DNA from: an uncultured SAR116 cluster alpha proteobacterium
Lineage (GTDB): Bacteria; Pseudomonadota; Alphaproteobacteria; Puniceispirillales; GCA-002684695
Direction of reading: 5' to 3'
NCBI GenBank assembly: GCA_902539295.1
Contig: CACBIM010000016.1
Location: forward strand, 1 to 40,445
Length of the DNA stretch: 40,445 nucleotides
Shown: positions 16,690-26,087 of the stretch, in pieces
How positions within the stretch are numbered: position 1 is the stretch's first letter
Layout: each line of letters begins with the position of its first letter
The notes under the pieces: generated by a model
Database searches by the model: none
What the model saw: the letters and a program-made list of their open reading frames with translations, nothing else
What the model was told of the DNA's origin: nothing
Translations under genes and position numbers: made by a program

Positions 16690-18207
16690 ATGGTCTCAGT
16701 GAATACTAATATTGCGTCAATTGACGCTAGAAACACATTAATGGGTAATAATGTAACTATGGAAAAAGCATTCGAAAGACTTTCAAGCGGAAAGAGAATT
16801 AACAGCTCAAGTGATGATGCTGCTGGTCTTCAAATTGCAAATAGCCTAACATCTCAAATTAATGGTTTAAAGATGGCAGCAAAAAATGCTGGTGATGGTA
16901 TTTCATTAGTAAATACAGTTGATGGAGCTTTAAGCGAAGCAACTGACATTTTACAAAGAATGCGTGAACTTGCTGTTCAATCTGCTTCTGATACAAATGC
17001 TGGACAAGATAGAGTTTTTATCCAAGAAGAAATAAACGCTCTTAATACAGAACTTAATAGAATTTCATCTACTACTCAATTTAATGGGGTAAACGTTTTA
17101 GATGGTACATTCGGTGATGTATCACTTCAGGTAGGTTATGATCCAAGCCAAACTGTAAATATGAGTGTTACTTCTTCAGACTCTGCAACATTAGGTGCAT
17201 ACCAGGATACATCAACAGTCGAAACATTGGCTGTAGTGGATACATATGCATTAGCAACCGCAGGTTTAACAACAACTATTGCTGATGCAGGTGATTATAC
17301 TGTTACAGGTTTTTTTGGTTCTGATACAGCATATATCGCAGCTGAGGCAGGGGCAAGAGACACAGCTGCAGCTTTCAACTTAATTGCAGGTAATACTGGT
17401 ATTACAGCAACTGCAGAAACTAGAGCAAGACTTACTGTGAGTGCTGCCGCAACACTAACTTTTGACCTCTATGGCAAAAGTTCAACTGCGTCTTCTGTTA
17501 CAGCAGTGATTTCTGACACATCTGATTTATCAAACTTGAAGGATGCCATTAACGCAGTCAGTGGATCAACCGGGATTTCCGCAACTCTTACATCTGATAA
17601 AGCAGGCGTCAATATAGTTAATCCAGAAGGTTATACGATATTTTTTGCTGATGTGACAGCTGCTGGCGGTACTGATGCAGATCTACAGGTTGCAAATTTA
17701 ACTATCAGCGCTGCTGGCGCAGAAACAACAGCTAACCAAGTTGCAATGAAAGGTGATGCAGCAACTGATGATAGTACATATGTATTAGGTCAAGTTACAT
17801 TGTCTTCAGATAAAGCATTTGCTTTAAGTTCTGGTAATGCTGCAAACCATTTTGCAACAGATACTTCAGTTCAAACTAGTGCGTTGAGCCAACTAGGCGA
17901 TATTAATCTTAAAAATATCCACGGTGCTCAAAAAGCTTTAGCGATAATTGATAAAGCCATTAATATGATCGATACAACACGTTCAACAATGGGTGCTTTA
18001 AATAATCGTCTAGAGAGCACTATTAACAATCTGAATAATATTCAGGTAAAAACGGAAGCTTCTCTTTCCAGAGTAATGGATGCTGATTATGCAGATGAGA
18101 CAACTTCCTTATCTAAATCTCAAGTCTTAACTCAGGCAGCTACTGCTATGCTAGCGCAAGCTAACCAAGCTCCTCAAGGAGTATTAAGATTACTTCAGGC
18201 AGGATAA
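16690..18207 (+). CDS. fliC: Flagellin paralog 2
   Basis: Filament subunit, 505 residues from ATG 16690, chosen because of the strong ribosome site GGAAAGGAG; a GTG at 16630 in the same frame lies inside the leader hairpin and is unlikely. It begins VSVNTNIASIDARNTLMGN, the classic gammaproteobacterial flagellin start, then FERLSSGKRINSSSDDAAGLQIANSLTSQINGL. The C-terminus ends ..SQVLTQAATAMLAQANQAPQGVLRLLQAG, with the canonical ANQAPQ that the other three paralogs lack. The middle domain again has VSGSTGISATLTSDKAGVNI. Probably a major sigma-28-class subunit. Confidence 0.95.
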   Translation: MVSVNTNIASIDARNTLMGNNVTMEKAFERLSSGKRINSSSDDAAGLQIANSLTSQINGLKMAAKNAGDGISLVNTVDGALSEATDILQRMRELAVQSASDTNAGQDRVFIQEEINALNTELNRISSTTQFNGVNVLDGTFGDVSLQVGYDPSQTVNMSVTSSDSATLGAYQDTSTVETLAVVDTYALATAGLTTTIADAGDYTVTGFFGSDTAYIAAEAGARDTAAAFNLIAGNTGITATAETRARLTVSAAATLTFDLYGKSSTASSVTAVISDTSDLSNLKDAINAVSGSTGISATLTSDKAGVNIVNPEGYTIFFADVTAAGGTDADLQVANLTISAAGAETTANQVAMKGDAATDDSTYVLGQVTLSSDKAFALSSGNAANHFATDTSVQTSALSQLGDINLKNIHGAQKALAIIDKAINMIDTTRSTMGALNNRLESTINNLNNIQVKTEASLSRVMDADYADETTSLSKSQVLTQAATAMLAQANQAPQGVLRLLQAG

Positions 18208-18340
18208 AAGGCCGCCATTGGATTTGAGAAACTAATGGTAGTGTAGTCTACCTACTACGGAGCCCCAATTTAGAAATGACCGTCTAAGTTGGGGCTAAAT
18301 AAAACTCAAGATGTAAGTCTTGAACAACAAGGAGATAAAT
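18208..18340 (+). promoter_or_regulatory. Flagellin 2-3 intergenic region with serial hairpins
   Basis: No sigma-54 or sigma-28 match is visible, so flagellin 3 may depend on read-through or processing from flagellin 2. Four hairpins can be drawn: CCATT/AATGG near 18216-18239, GTAGT/ACTAC at about 18238-18258, a 14-bp stem at 18261-18296, and a perfect 6-bp TCAAGA/TCTTGA (18306-18323) just before the ribosome site AAGGAG. The 15 nt right after the flagellin 2 stop (18208-18222) can pair with the linker and terminator arm of the small RNAs. Confidence 0.5.
18261..18296 (+). terminator. Strong stem-loop between flagellins 2 and 3 (terminator or processing site)
   Basis: AGCCCCAATTTAGA pairs with TCTAAGTTGGGGCT over 14 bp with one G-U, loop AATGACCG. 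It is followed by AAATAAAA rather than a T-run, so it is a poor intrinsic terminator and may instead stabilise the flagellin 2 3' end or partly attenuate read-through. Confidence 0.55.
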
Positions 18341-19843
18341 ATGACCTCAATAAATAGTGACTTTATGTCGCAATTGGCTTTAAGAAGCCTAGGACAAGCG
18401 TCCAATACAATGACCCAAGCAATGGAGCGTTTATCAACAGGCAAAAGAATTAATTCTGCTGCGGATGATGCTGCTGGACTTGGTATTGCTACTAAGCTAA
18501 GAGCACAGGTAAATAGTTTAGAGGCTGCTGGAAGGAATGCTTCTGACGCTTTAGCACTTATCGGTACAATTGACGGTGCATTAGAAGAGTCAGGTGAAAT
18601 TCTTCAAAGAATGCGTGAATTAGCAGTTCAATCTGCATCAGATACTAATACTGGTACAGATAGAACTTTCATCCAAGATGAAATAAATCAACTCTCACAA
18701 GAGTTGAATAGAATTTCTACAGCAACTGAGTTTAACAATGTGAAATTGCTTGACGGCACATATACTGATAAGGCAATTCAGATTGGTACAGGTGCAAACC
18801 AAGTATTCAGATTGGGAGTTTCTGCGACAGATGCTTCAACACTAGGTGCGTATACATTATCTTCGGTAACAGAATCTATGGATCCAGCTGCTGAAGATAC
18901 TCACGCATCTGCAATAACAGCATTTGCAGCATTATTTCATGCAGACGCAGATTATACAGTTAAGGGTAGCTTTGGAACTGCAACTGCTTCTGTAGCTGCT
19001 GGTGCTGATGCTCGTGATGTGGCTAGAACATTCAATTTGCTCTCAGGTACAACAGGTATTAATGCCACTGTCACAACCAAAGCGCAACTTAAAGTTACAG
19101 CTGCCGAGACTTTTAGTTTTACACTGCAAGGTAAAAGTTCAGATAAATCAACTGTTAATGCAACTATAACTAGTATAAGTGATTTGACAGCTTTGAAAGA
19201 CGCTGTAAATGCTGTTTCAGGACAAACTGGAATTGTTGCTTCATTAACTGAAGACTTATCAGGAGTTAATCTTACACAAGAAGAAGGGTACAATATTGTT
19301 GTAGGTGACACGACTGCAGCTTCTGGAGCGATGACAGTCCAAGAAATGAAATCAGATGGAACTGTAACAGGTTCAGCAAGAACATTAGCTGCAGGGTCAG
19401 CATCAGCAGACTCTACAGCAGTTGTAGGGCAAGTTACTTTATCTAGCCATAAGGCCTTCACTGTAACTTCTGGAAATGCTGCTAACCATTTTGCTACAGA
19501 TACAAGCGCACAGAACTCAAGTTTATCTACAGTAGGCAGCCTTAGCCTTAAAACTCAAGCTGGTGCAACATCTGCTATTGCAGTTCTTGACGGAGCAATG
19601 GCTCAAATTTCTGAAATCCGAGCAGAAATGGGTGCAGCTGAAAACAGACTAGAGTCAACAGTTGATAACATCAGTAACGTTGCTGTAAATGTTCAAAGAT
19701 CTCTATCTTCAGTTGAAGATGCGAATTTTGCTGCTGAGACATCCCAGTTAACTAAGTCTCAAATACTTCAGCAAGCAGCTACTTCAATGCTTGCCCAAGC
19801 TAACCAGGCTAAACAAACAATGCTTGTACTACTTCAAGGTTAA
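18341..19843 (+). CDS. fliC: Flagellin paralog 3
   Basis: Filament subunit of 500 residues from ATG 18341, which follows AAGGAG; an in-frame TTG at 18320 is rejected. N-terminus MTSINSDFMSQLALRSLGQASNTMTQAMERLSTGKRINSAADDAAGLGIATKLRAQVNSL; C-terminus ANFAAETSQLTKSQILQQAATSMLAQANQAKQTMLVLLQG. The sequence, including the middle domain (DADYTVKGSFGTATASVAAGADARDVARTFNL), is closest to paralog 1, which suggests a duplication. A perfect terminator follows. Confidence 0.95.
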   Translation: MTSINSDFMSQLALRSLGQASNTMTQAMERLSTGKRINSAADDAAGLGIATKLRAQVNSLEAAGRNASDALALIGTIDGALEESGEILQRMRELAVQSASDTNTGTDRTFIQDEINQLSQELNRISTATEFNNVKLLDGTYTDKAIQIGTGANQVFRLGVSATDASTLGAYTLSSVTESMDPAAEDTHASAITAFAALFHADADYTVKGSFGTATASVAAGADARDVARTFNLLSGTTGINATVTTKAQLKVTAAETFSFTLQGKSSDKSTVNATITSISDLTALKDAVNAVSGQTGIVASLTEDLSGVNLTQEEGYNIVVGDTTAASGAMTVQEMKSDGTVTGSARTLAAGSASADSTAVVGQVTLSSHKAFTVTSGNAANHFATDTSAQNSSLSTVGSLSLKTQAGATSAIAVLDGAMAQISEIRAEMGAAENRLESTVDNISNVAVNVQRSLSSVEDANFAAETSQLTKSQILQQAATSMLAQANQAKQTMLVLLQG

Positions 19844-19863
19844 TAATTTTAACTTTGTTTTTA

Positions 19864-19895
19864 GGGGAAGGGTTTTGCCCTTCCCCTTTTTTTTT
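19864..19895 (+). terminator. Intrinsic terminator after flagellin 3
   Basis: GGGGAAGGG, loop TTTTG, CCCTTCCCC, then nine T: a textbook Rho-independent terminator separating flagellin 3 from the independently promoted flagellin 4. Confidence 0.95.
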
Positions 19896-19914
19896 AAAAT
19901 AATTATCTAAATTT

Positions 19915-19930
19915 TGGCATAGTATTTGCT
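19915..19930 (+). promoter_or_regulatory. Sigma-54 promoter of flagellin 4
   Basis: TGGCAT-N5-TTGCT with correct spacing. The start is predicted at about 19940-19942, so the leader is only about 30 nt and begins at or within CTGACCTC (19940-19947), an 8-nt complement of the loop of the small RNAs. ACCT (19943-19946) can also pair with AGGT of the ribosome site (19960-19963). Confidence 0.85.
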
Positions 19931-19969
19931 CGTTGTGTCCTGACCTCAAAAAATAGAAAAGGTGCAACA

Positions 19970-22378
19970 ATGAGTATATTAACAAACTTAGCGGCTTTAA
20001 AATCGTTATACCATATAAACAAGAATGAAGGCGAATACGCTACTTCAGTGGAAAGAGTGTCTTCTGGTAAAAGGGTAAATAACGCAGGCGATGATGCGGC
20101 AGGCGCATCAATCATCAATAGAATGACATCCCAAGTTCAAGGTATGAGCGTTGCAATAAGAAATGCTGGGGATGCTATTTCTATGGCACAAGTAGCTGAA
20201 GGCGCACTCGATGAAACAACAGAAATTTTACACAGACTGAGAGAAATAGCTGTTCAGTCTGCAAATGGAACTTACAGTGGCGCGAATAGAGTTGCACTTA
20301 ACGCCGAAGTTGTTGCATTAAAAACAGAATTACTAAGAATTGCAGAATCTACAAAATTTAATGATGTAAAATTATTAAATGGACAATTTCAAGATACTAC
20401 ATTTGCTATTGGTTATGACGAAAGTCCAGGCCATACACATTCACTCAGTATTGAGTCAGTAAAGCCAGATGACCTCGGCATGTGGACAATTACTTCAGAA
20501 CAGGAAAACACTGCTACTCTCAAAACAAACGGAATGGGCAGTTATGGAGCTGCAGCAAATATTGACACCGCGTCTGATCATTTATTTGAAACAGGTGACA
20601 TTGTAACTTATGAACAGGGTCCAGCTGCGACTAGTGTTCCAGTTCCAGGTCTCGTTGACGGAAAAAGTTATAAGGTAACGGTCGTTGACTCTGATTCATT
20701 TACTCTTACACATCTTGATGGAACCGCTGTTAAATATGGAGCAATCTCAAATTTTGGCACACCGTCAAATGCTAAATTTCATCTACAGAGTATTTCTAAT
20801 GCACCGACAGTAGGCTTGTCTAAGGACTCTTACGCAGCCACAGGCGGAACTGATCAAGCGGCGCCCGCTTCAGAAGTTTTAAAAACAGAGGATATAACGG
20901 TCCATGGCCATGTAGGATCTTCAGAAGTGCAGTTGAGAACAGGAATGACAGCTCTTGAAATTGCAAATGCGGTTTCAAATATGGATTCACTGACTGGTGT
21001 TCGTGCTTCAGCAGTAACAAATGCTAGAATAACTGTATCGCCAAGTAATAACACAGATGACAAGCACGTACTTGCTTTTGATTTATACGGTATGAATACG
21101 GATTCTCCAGTCAAAATCTCAGCAACAATAGGCTTTGGAACAGGCGATGAAGTACATTCAGCAGACCTCTCAGATCTTAGAGATAAAATCAACGGTTTCA
21201 CAGGAACAACAGGAATTTATGCAAAACTTTCATCTGACAAGAGTTACATTGATATAAAATCTCCAGATGGATATGATGTCGTGATCGACAATGTGGATAT
21301 GCCAACTGATACCGGTACAACGTTAACCCAAGCACTTGTTAACGCGAGTGGAGCAAATACGAGTGATACAATTACCTCAGCATTAGCTCATGGATTTCAA
21401 GTAGGGGACATGGTAAAGTTAACAGATGTCCATGGTGAAACAGGACTTGTAGGAATTGACATGGAAACAACCTATTTTGTCAAAACTGCACCAACAGCTA
21501 CAACATTTACACTAGCAACAAGCTCTCCAGATGGAACTACTGTTGACATTACCACAACCAACAACGGTCATTTAGAATTTACTAAATTAGAAAAAACTCT
21601 CAACCTTCAAACACTCGACAGAGACCTTAATGTAAAAGGTGGTAAAGTAAAGTTAATGGATAAAGATATTGAATTACAAGGCTCAGGAGTTGGCGCTGTC
21701 ATGACATCAGTTGCTTCAAGTGCATCAAATGCAAATATTACCTGTAGTAATGACCATAGGTTACAAGTTGGAGATATTGTAAAATATACTGTAGGCAGTG
21801 CACTTATTACTGGATTGACAGATGGTGAATTCTACAAAGTAAAAGCTACATCATCTGATACAGTTTTTACATTAGAGAATTTGGATGGTACTGATCCCAC
21901 TTATGGCGGGGCTGGCACTGGAGGCACATTCTCTAAAGTGGTATCAAACGAAAATTCATTACGACTTACAGGTGAAGTTCAATTTGAATCTGCTTATACG
22001 TTCACTGTTGTTCCAGCAGTTCAAGACTCATTATTTAGAGCAGCACCACCTGCAGCAAACTTAAATAAAGTTTCAGATCTTGACGTTTTAACAGTTGAAA
22101 AGTCTCATAAGTTTCTTACAGCTCTTGACGGAGCTATAAAAAGAATTGACGCAGAACGTGGTGACCTTGGTGCGACGATGAATAGAATGCAGCATACAAT
22201 TGATAATTTATCAAATGTAATTGTAGGCACTAAATCAGCGCGTGGCAGAATTGAGGATGCAGATATGGCAGCAGAAACAGCCTCACTCGCAAAAAATCAA
22301 ATTCTTCAGCAAGCAGCAACCGCAATGCTTGGTCAAGCAAACCAATCAATGCAAACTATACTTACACTTCTAAGATAA
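19970..22378 (+). CDS. fliC: Large flagellin paralog 4 with repeat modules
   Basis: Flagellin of 802 residues. The N-terminus (SVERVSSGKRVNNAGDDAAGASIINRMTSQVQGMSVAIRNAGDAISMAQ) and the C-terminus (MNRMQHTIDNLSNVIVGTKSARGRIEDADMAAETASLAKNQILQQAATAMLGQANQSMQTILTLLR) are clearly flagellin, but they diverge from the other three. The central insertion carries three HGFxVGDxVxY modules (about residues 202-266, 473-535 and 594-655) around a flagellin-IN-like block (TGTTGIYAKLSSDKSYIDIKSPDGYDVV). Being sigma-54-dependent it would be made before the sigma-28 flagellins, like FlaA of Vibrio, so it may form the base of the filament next to the equally module-rich FlgK. That placement is inference. Confidence 0.92.
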   Translation: MSILTNLAALKSLYHINKNEGEYATSVERVSSGKRVNNAGDDAAGASIINRMTSQVQGMSVAIRNAGDAISMAQVAEGALDETTEILHRLREIAVQSANGTYSGANRVALNAEVVALKTELLRIAESTKFNDVKLLNGQFQDTTFAIGYDESPGHTHSLSIESVKPDDLGMWTITSEQENTATLKTNGMGSYGAAANIDTASDHLFETGDIVTYEQGPAATSVPVPGLVDGKSYKVTVVDSDSFTLTHLDGTAVKYGAISNFGTPSNAKFHLQSISNAPTVGLSKDSYAATGGTDQAAPASEVLKTEDITVHGHVGSSEVQLRTGMTALEIANAVSNMDSLTGVRASAVTNARITVSPSNNTDDKHVLAFDLYGMNTDSPVKISATIGFGTGDEVHSADLSDLRDKINGFTGTTGIYAKLSSDKSYIDIKSPDGYDVVIDNVDMPTDTGTTLTQALVNASGANTSDTITSALAHGFQVGDMVKLTDVHGETGLVGIDMETTYFVKTAPTATTFTLATSSPDGTTVDITTTNNGHLEFTKLEKTLNLQTLDRDLNVKGGKVKLMDKDIELQGSGVGAVMTSVASSASNANITCSNDHRLQVGDIVKYTVGSALITGLTDGEFYKVKATSSDTVFTLENLDGTDPTYGGAGTGGTFSKVVSNENSLRLTGEVQFESAYTFTVVPAVQDSLFRAAPPAANLNKVSDLDVLTVEKSHKFLTALDGAIKRIDAERGDLGATMNRMQHTIDNLSNVIVGTKSARGRIEDADMAAETASLAKNQILQQAATAMLGQANQSMQTILTLLR

Positions 22379-22437
22379 TAATTGATTTTAATAATTCAGA
22401 GCCTTTTTAAGGTTTGAATAATATAAAGGCTAAGTGA

Positions 22438-23877
22438 ATGGAAAAAAAAATTATTGTTAATAAATCAAAAAATAACAATAACTTATTTTCTATTCACAAT
22501 CAAGCAGACAAATACAATAACAAAGGTCTCGAATTTTTCCAAAAAAATGATTTTGAGAATGCTATAATCTGCTTTTTCCAAGCTTTAACTCATGATAAAA
22601 ATTATGCTCATGCTTATTCCAATATAGGCAATATTCTCATTCAAAAAAGAGAATTTGAAGAAGCTATAAATATGTATCAAAAAGCAATAAATATTGATAA
22701 TCAAAATAGCTTATATCATTTTAATCTAGGAATAGCTTATTCAAATATAAATAATATTAAAGCATCTGCAAAAGAATATAAACAAAGCTTAAAATTAGAT
22801 CCAAGGAATTTAAAAGCTTATAAATTTCTTGGAAATTGTTATATCAAATTAAAAGATTTCAAAAAAGCTATCACCACCTACCGAAAATGGTCAGAATTAG
22901 ATCCCCAAAACCCAGAACCAAATTTTATTCTCGGACAAATACATGTGAGAAATGGTCGCTTTAATTTAGGATGGAAATTATACGAATATGGATTGAAGAA
23001 TAATATAAGAAAACCTTTAAATGGTTTTTATCAGGAAAAAAAGAAAATATGGGATGGGAAACCATTTAACGGATCACTTCTGGTTTACGGTGAACAAGGT
23101 CTTGGAGATCAAATAAACTTTGGAACTTTACTTTTTGAACTCCTAGAAATTCAAAAGAACGTTTGTGTAAAAGTTAATAAAAAATTAGTTGATTTATTCA
23201 CTTGTAGTTTTCCAACAATAAAAGTTTTCAGCGAGGAAGAAATAATTCCGCAAAATGTTTATGATAAACATATTGCCCTTGGAAGCCTAAATAAATTCCT
23301 AAGAAATCATACAAATCACTATCTTAATTCAAAATTTGATCCATTAAAAGTAAATGGCAAAAGATACCAAGAGATTAATAATTTATTTTCTAAACTGAAT
23401 GGTTTTAATATAGGAATATCCTGGCACTCTTTTTCTAGTAAAACAGGTAAAGACAGATGCTTAAAAACACATGAATTAGCTAAAATTGTTAGTGTTGAAA
23501 ATATTAATTTTTTCAATATCCAGTATGGAAATGTACACAACCAGGTCAAAGAAGTTAATTTAACTTCAGGTAAAGAAATTTTGAAAGTGCCTTTCGTTGA
23601 TTTGACCAATGATATTTCATCAGTAGCTGACATTATTAGGAATTGTGACTTAATAATTTCAGTAGACAATACAACAGCACATTTAGCTGCTGCTTTGGGT
23701 AAACCTGTGTGGTTACTTTTACCCTATAACGCTGATTTTAGATGGATGGAAGGTATTACAACATCCCTCTGGTATAAAAATGTCACTTTAATTAGACAAC
23801 AAAAAGAGAATGATTGGTCTAATGAAATTGAAATAATCTACAGCTCACTAAAGAGCTCAAATATAAACAAAAAATAA
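22438..23877 (+). CDS. TPR-domain glycosyltransferase, FlmG-like
   Basis: Protein of 479 residues: several TPR units at about residues 24-165 (..YSNIGNILIQKREFEEAINMYQKAINID.., ..LGIAYSNINNIKASAKEYKQSLKLDP..), then a GT-B-like C-terminal part similar to GT9/GT41-type enzymes. Marks are LLVYGEQGLGDQINF (about 213-228), FNIGISWHS, FFNIQYG, and the nucleotide-sugar-site-like DLIISVDNTTAHLAAALGKPVWLLLP. The plan equals FlmG of Caulobacter, a soluble flagellin glycosyltransferase whose TPRs bind flagellin. Lying right after four flagellins it probably glycosylates them in the cytoplasm. AAAGGCT before the start can pair with AGCCTTT at 22400-22406, so its ribosome site may be partly hidden. Confidence 0.82.
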   Translation: MEKKIIVNKSKNNNNLFSIHNQADKYNNKGLEFFQKNDFENAIICFFQALTHDKNYAHAYSNIGNILIQKREFEEAINMYQKAINIDNQNSLYHFNLGIAYSNINNIKASAKEYKQSLKLDPRNLKAYKFLGNCYIKLKDFKKAITTYRKWSELDPQNPEPNFILGQIHVRNGRFNLGWKLYEYGLKNNIRKPLNGFYQEKKKIWDGKPFNGSLLVYGEQGLGDQINFGTLLFELLEIQKNVCVKVNKKLVDLFTCSFPTIKVFSEEEIIPQNVYDKHIALGSLNKFLRNHTNHYLNSKFDPLKVNGKRYQEINNLFSKLNGFNIGISWHSFSSKTGKDRCLKTHELAKIVSVENINFFNIQYGNVHNQVKEVNLTSGKEILKVPFVDLTNDISSVADIIRNCDLIISVDNTTAHLAAALGKPVWLLLPYNADFRWMEGITTSLWYKNVTLIRQQKENDWSNEIEIIYSSLKSSNINKK

Positions 23878-23893
23878 TTTTCAGAAGGTTTAA

Positions 23894-26086
23894 ATGCACG
23901 ATATTATTCTATCTCTTGATCAATTAATGACCAATTCCATTCAAGCAAATAAATATGGAAATAAAACTCAAGCATTAAAATATTTTAAAAAATTTGAGGA
24001 TAAAAAGAATGAAGCCATAGAATTAGCTAAACAGGCTGCTAAAGATGGTAATGTCAAATTAGTTGATGAAATACTTGGATGCTTAAATAAGTTAAAAAAT
24101 TATTACAAATCTAATTTACCTATTGAAACAAAAGAGGAAAATAAACACAGACTAGAAGAAATATTTGCAATCTATAATCAAGGAAATTTTGAAAAAACTA
24201 TTTCAATTATTAACAGCCAACTAGAAGAAAATAATCAAAATCCAAATTTATATAATTTATTAGCTTTAAGTTTTTTTAATGTCGGAAAGTTAGATCTCTC
24301 AATTAAATCTTTCCATGAAGGATTAAATAGTTTTCCAAATAATTTTCATTTAAATAATAATATTAGTGTTGTTTTTAAAGAAATAAAAGATTTTGATAAA
24401 GCTTTACTCTATGGTTTAAGAGCTTCTAAGATTGATCCAAATTCTGATGAAGCCTCAACCAATTTAGGCAATATTTTCTTTGAAACTGAGAACTACGATA
24501 AAGCTTTATTATACTTTAAAAAGTCAATTTCACTTAATCCACATAATTCAAAAGCGATTTACAACTTCGCAGTCTGCAACTTAAAATTAAATAATTACAA
24601 ACTTGCTGATGAAGCTATTAATCTAGCTTTAAGACATCAACCAGATAATCATGAATTTTTGAATGTTAAAGGACAAATTTTCAGGGAAATGGGAAGACAT
24701 GATGCATCTGAAGAGCTTTTTTATAAGGCTTTGGATTTAAATCCTAACTCAATTTTGACCCTGAATAATTTAGGAATTTTATTACAAGACAAAGTCAAAT
24801 ATAAAGAATCATTGGTAATATTCAAAAAAGCATTAAATATAGAACCAAATAATATTAATTTTCTATGTAACATTGCCAATTCTTATTTACACCTTGGACT
24901 TAATAAAAAAGCAATTGAATATCTTGATAAATGTTTAATAGTCAACCCAAATTTTGATAAGGCTTTTTCATTAAAAGGGATAATTTTTGCTCATTTAGGA
25001 CAAAAAGAAAAATCAGTAAAGAGTTTTAAAAATGCAATTAAAATTAATAACTTAAACGCCGATGCATATAGGCAATTATCAAGACTTCAAAATTTTAAGG
25101 CAGGTGACCCTCTTATAAAACAAATGGAACAAGTTTATAATAATAAGTTTTTAGTACCAGAAGAAAGAGCAATAATGTCTTTTGCATTAGGAAAAGGTTA
25201 TGAAGATCTTAAAGAATATTCAAAAAGTTTTAAGTTTTATAAAAATGGTAATGATTTTTATAAAAACAAATACAGACCTCAAATCATACCAGAAGAAGTT
25301 TTTTTTAAAAATTTAGCTAATACAAGTATTGATATTGATAAAAATAAAAAGTTACTAAAATATAATTTAAAACCTATTTTTGTTTTAGGCTTACCAAGAT
25401 CTGGAACATCACTTATTGAACAGATACTGTCTTCTCATTCTAAAGTAGAAGGGATGGGAGAATTAAATTCACTAAGTAAATTTATTGAAAGTAATCTAAT
25501 TACATATAAAGAAGGTTTTTCTCCAATTATTAAAAAATTTAATAAGGAAGAACAAATAAATTTATCCAATTTTTATATGGGTTCAGTTAAAACTATTGAC
25601 AGCAGTACAAAATATTTTGTTGATAAAATGCCGCATAATTTTAGATGGATAAGTTATATTTTAAATTCTTACTTTTCAGCAAAAGTAATTCTGGTTGAAA
25701 GAAACCCCATGGACAATTGTTTTTCTTTGTTCAAAATGCTGTTTTCTGCAAGACAACAACATTCATATTCATTTGATCTTGAAGTACTTGGAAAATATTA
25801 TTTGATATATAAGGACTTAGTTAACCATTGGAAAGAAATGTATAAAAATAATATCTATACTTGCAAATATGAAAAACTTATTTCAGATCCAGAGACTGAA
25901 ATAAAAAAGTTATTAGATTTCTGTGACATAAAATGGGAAGATAAAATAATGAGATTTTATCAGACAAAAAGGTCAGTTAATACTGCTAGTCATACCCAAG
26001 TAAGACAAAAATTGTATTCTAGCTCTATTGGTTCATGGAAAAAATATGAAAATGAGTTAGAGCCTCTAAAGAAAATTATAAACTAA
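23894..26086 (+). CDS. TPR-domain sulfotransferase
   Basis: Protein of 730 residues. TPR units span roughly residues 95-400 with the repeating A..LG..L...G..DEA pattern. The C-terminal third is a PAPS-dependent sulfotransferase: PIFVLGLPRSGTSLIEQIL (5'-phosphosulfate loop, about 494-512), HSKVEGMGELN, the 3'-phosphate site VILVERNPMDNCFSLFKM, and C-terminal YEKLISDPETEIKKLLDFC. TPR-sulfotransferases of this build are widespread with unknown acceptors; here the neighbour is a TPR glycosyltransferase 16 bp upstream, which makes flagellin or its glycan the likely substrate. Its stop is one base from that of the convergent gene. Confidence 0.82.
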   Translation: MHDIILSLDQLMTNSIQANKYGNKTQALKYFKKFEDKKNEAIELAKQAAKDGNVKLVDEILGCLNKLKNYYKSNLPIETKEENKHRLEEIFAIYNQGNFEKTISIINSQLEENNQNPNLYNLLALSFFNVGKLDLSIKSFHEGLNSFPNNFHLNNNISVVFKEIKDFDKALLYGLRASKIDPNSDEASTNLGNIFFETENYDKALLYFKKSISLNPHNSKAIYNFAVCNLKLNNYKLADEAINLALRHQPDNHEFLNVKGQIFREMGRHDASEELFYKALDLNPNSILTLNNLGILLQDKVKYKESLVIFKKALNIEPNNINFLCNIANSYLHLGLNKKAIEYLDKCLIVNPNFDKAFSLKGIIFAHLGQKEKSVKSFKNAIKINNLNADAYRQLSRLQNFKAGDPLIKQMEQVYNNKFLVPEERAIMSFALGKGYEDLKEYSKSFKFYKNGNDFYKNKYRPQIIPEEVFFKNLANTSIDIDKNKKLLKYNLKPIFVLGLPRSGTSLIEQILSSHSKVEGMGELNSLSKFIESNLITYKEGFSPIIKKFNKEEQINLSNFYMGSVKTIDSSTKYFVDKMPHNFRWISYILNSYFSAKVILVERNPMDNCFSLFKMLFSARQQHSYSFDLEVLGKYYLIYKDLVNHWKEMYKNNIYTCKYEKLISDPETEIKKLLDFCDIKWEDKIMRFYQTKRSVNTASHTQVRQKLYSSSIGSWKKYENELEPLKKIIN

Positions 26087-26087
26087 A

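Noticed and set aside
18275-18282. TGACC in the flagellin 3 stem-loop as a kissing partner of GGTCA
   Set aside because: Only 5 nt complementary, expected by chance in non-coding DNA of this size; not counted as a copy of the element.
18952-19461. Long - strand frame opposite flagellin 3
   Set aside because: Mirror of the repetitive Thr/Ala-rich coding sequence; similar mirror frames occur opposite the other flagellins.
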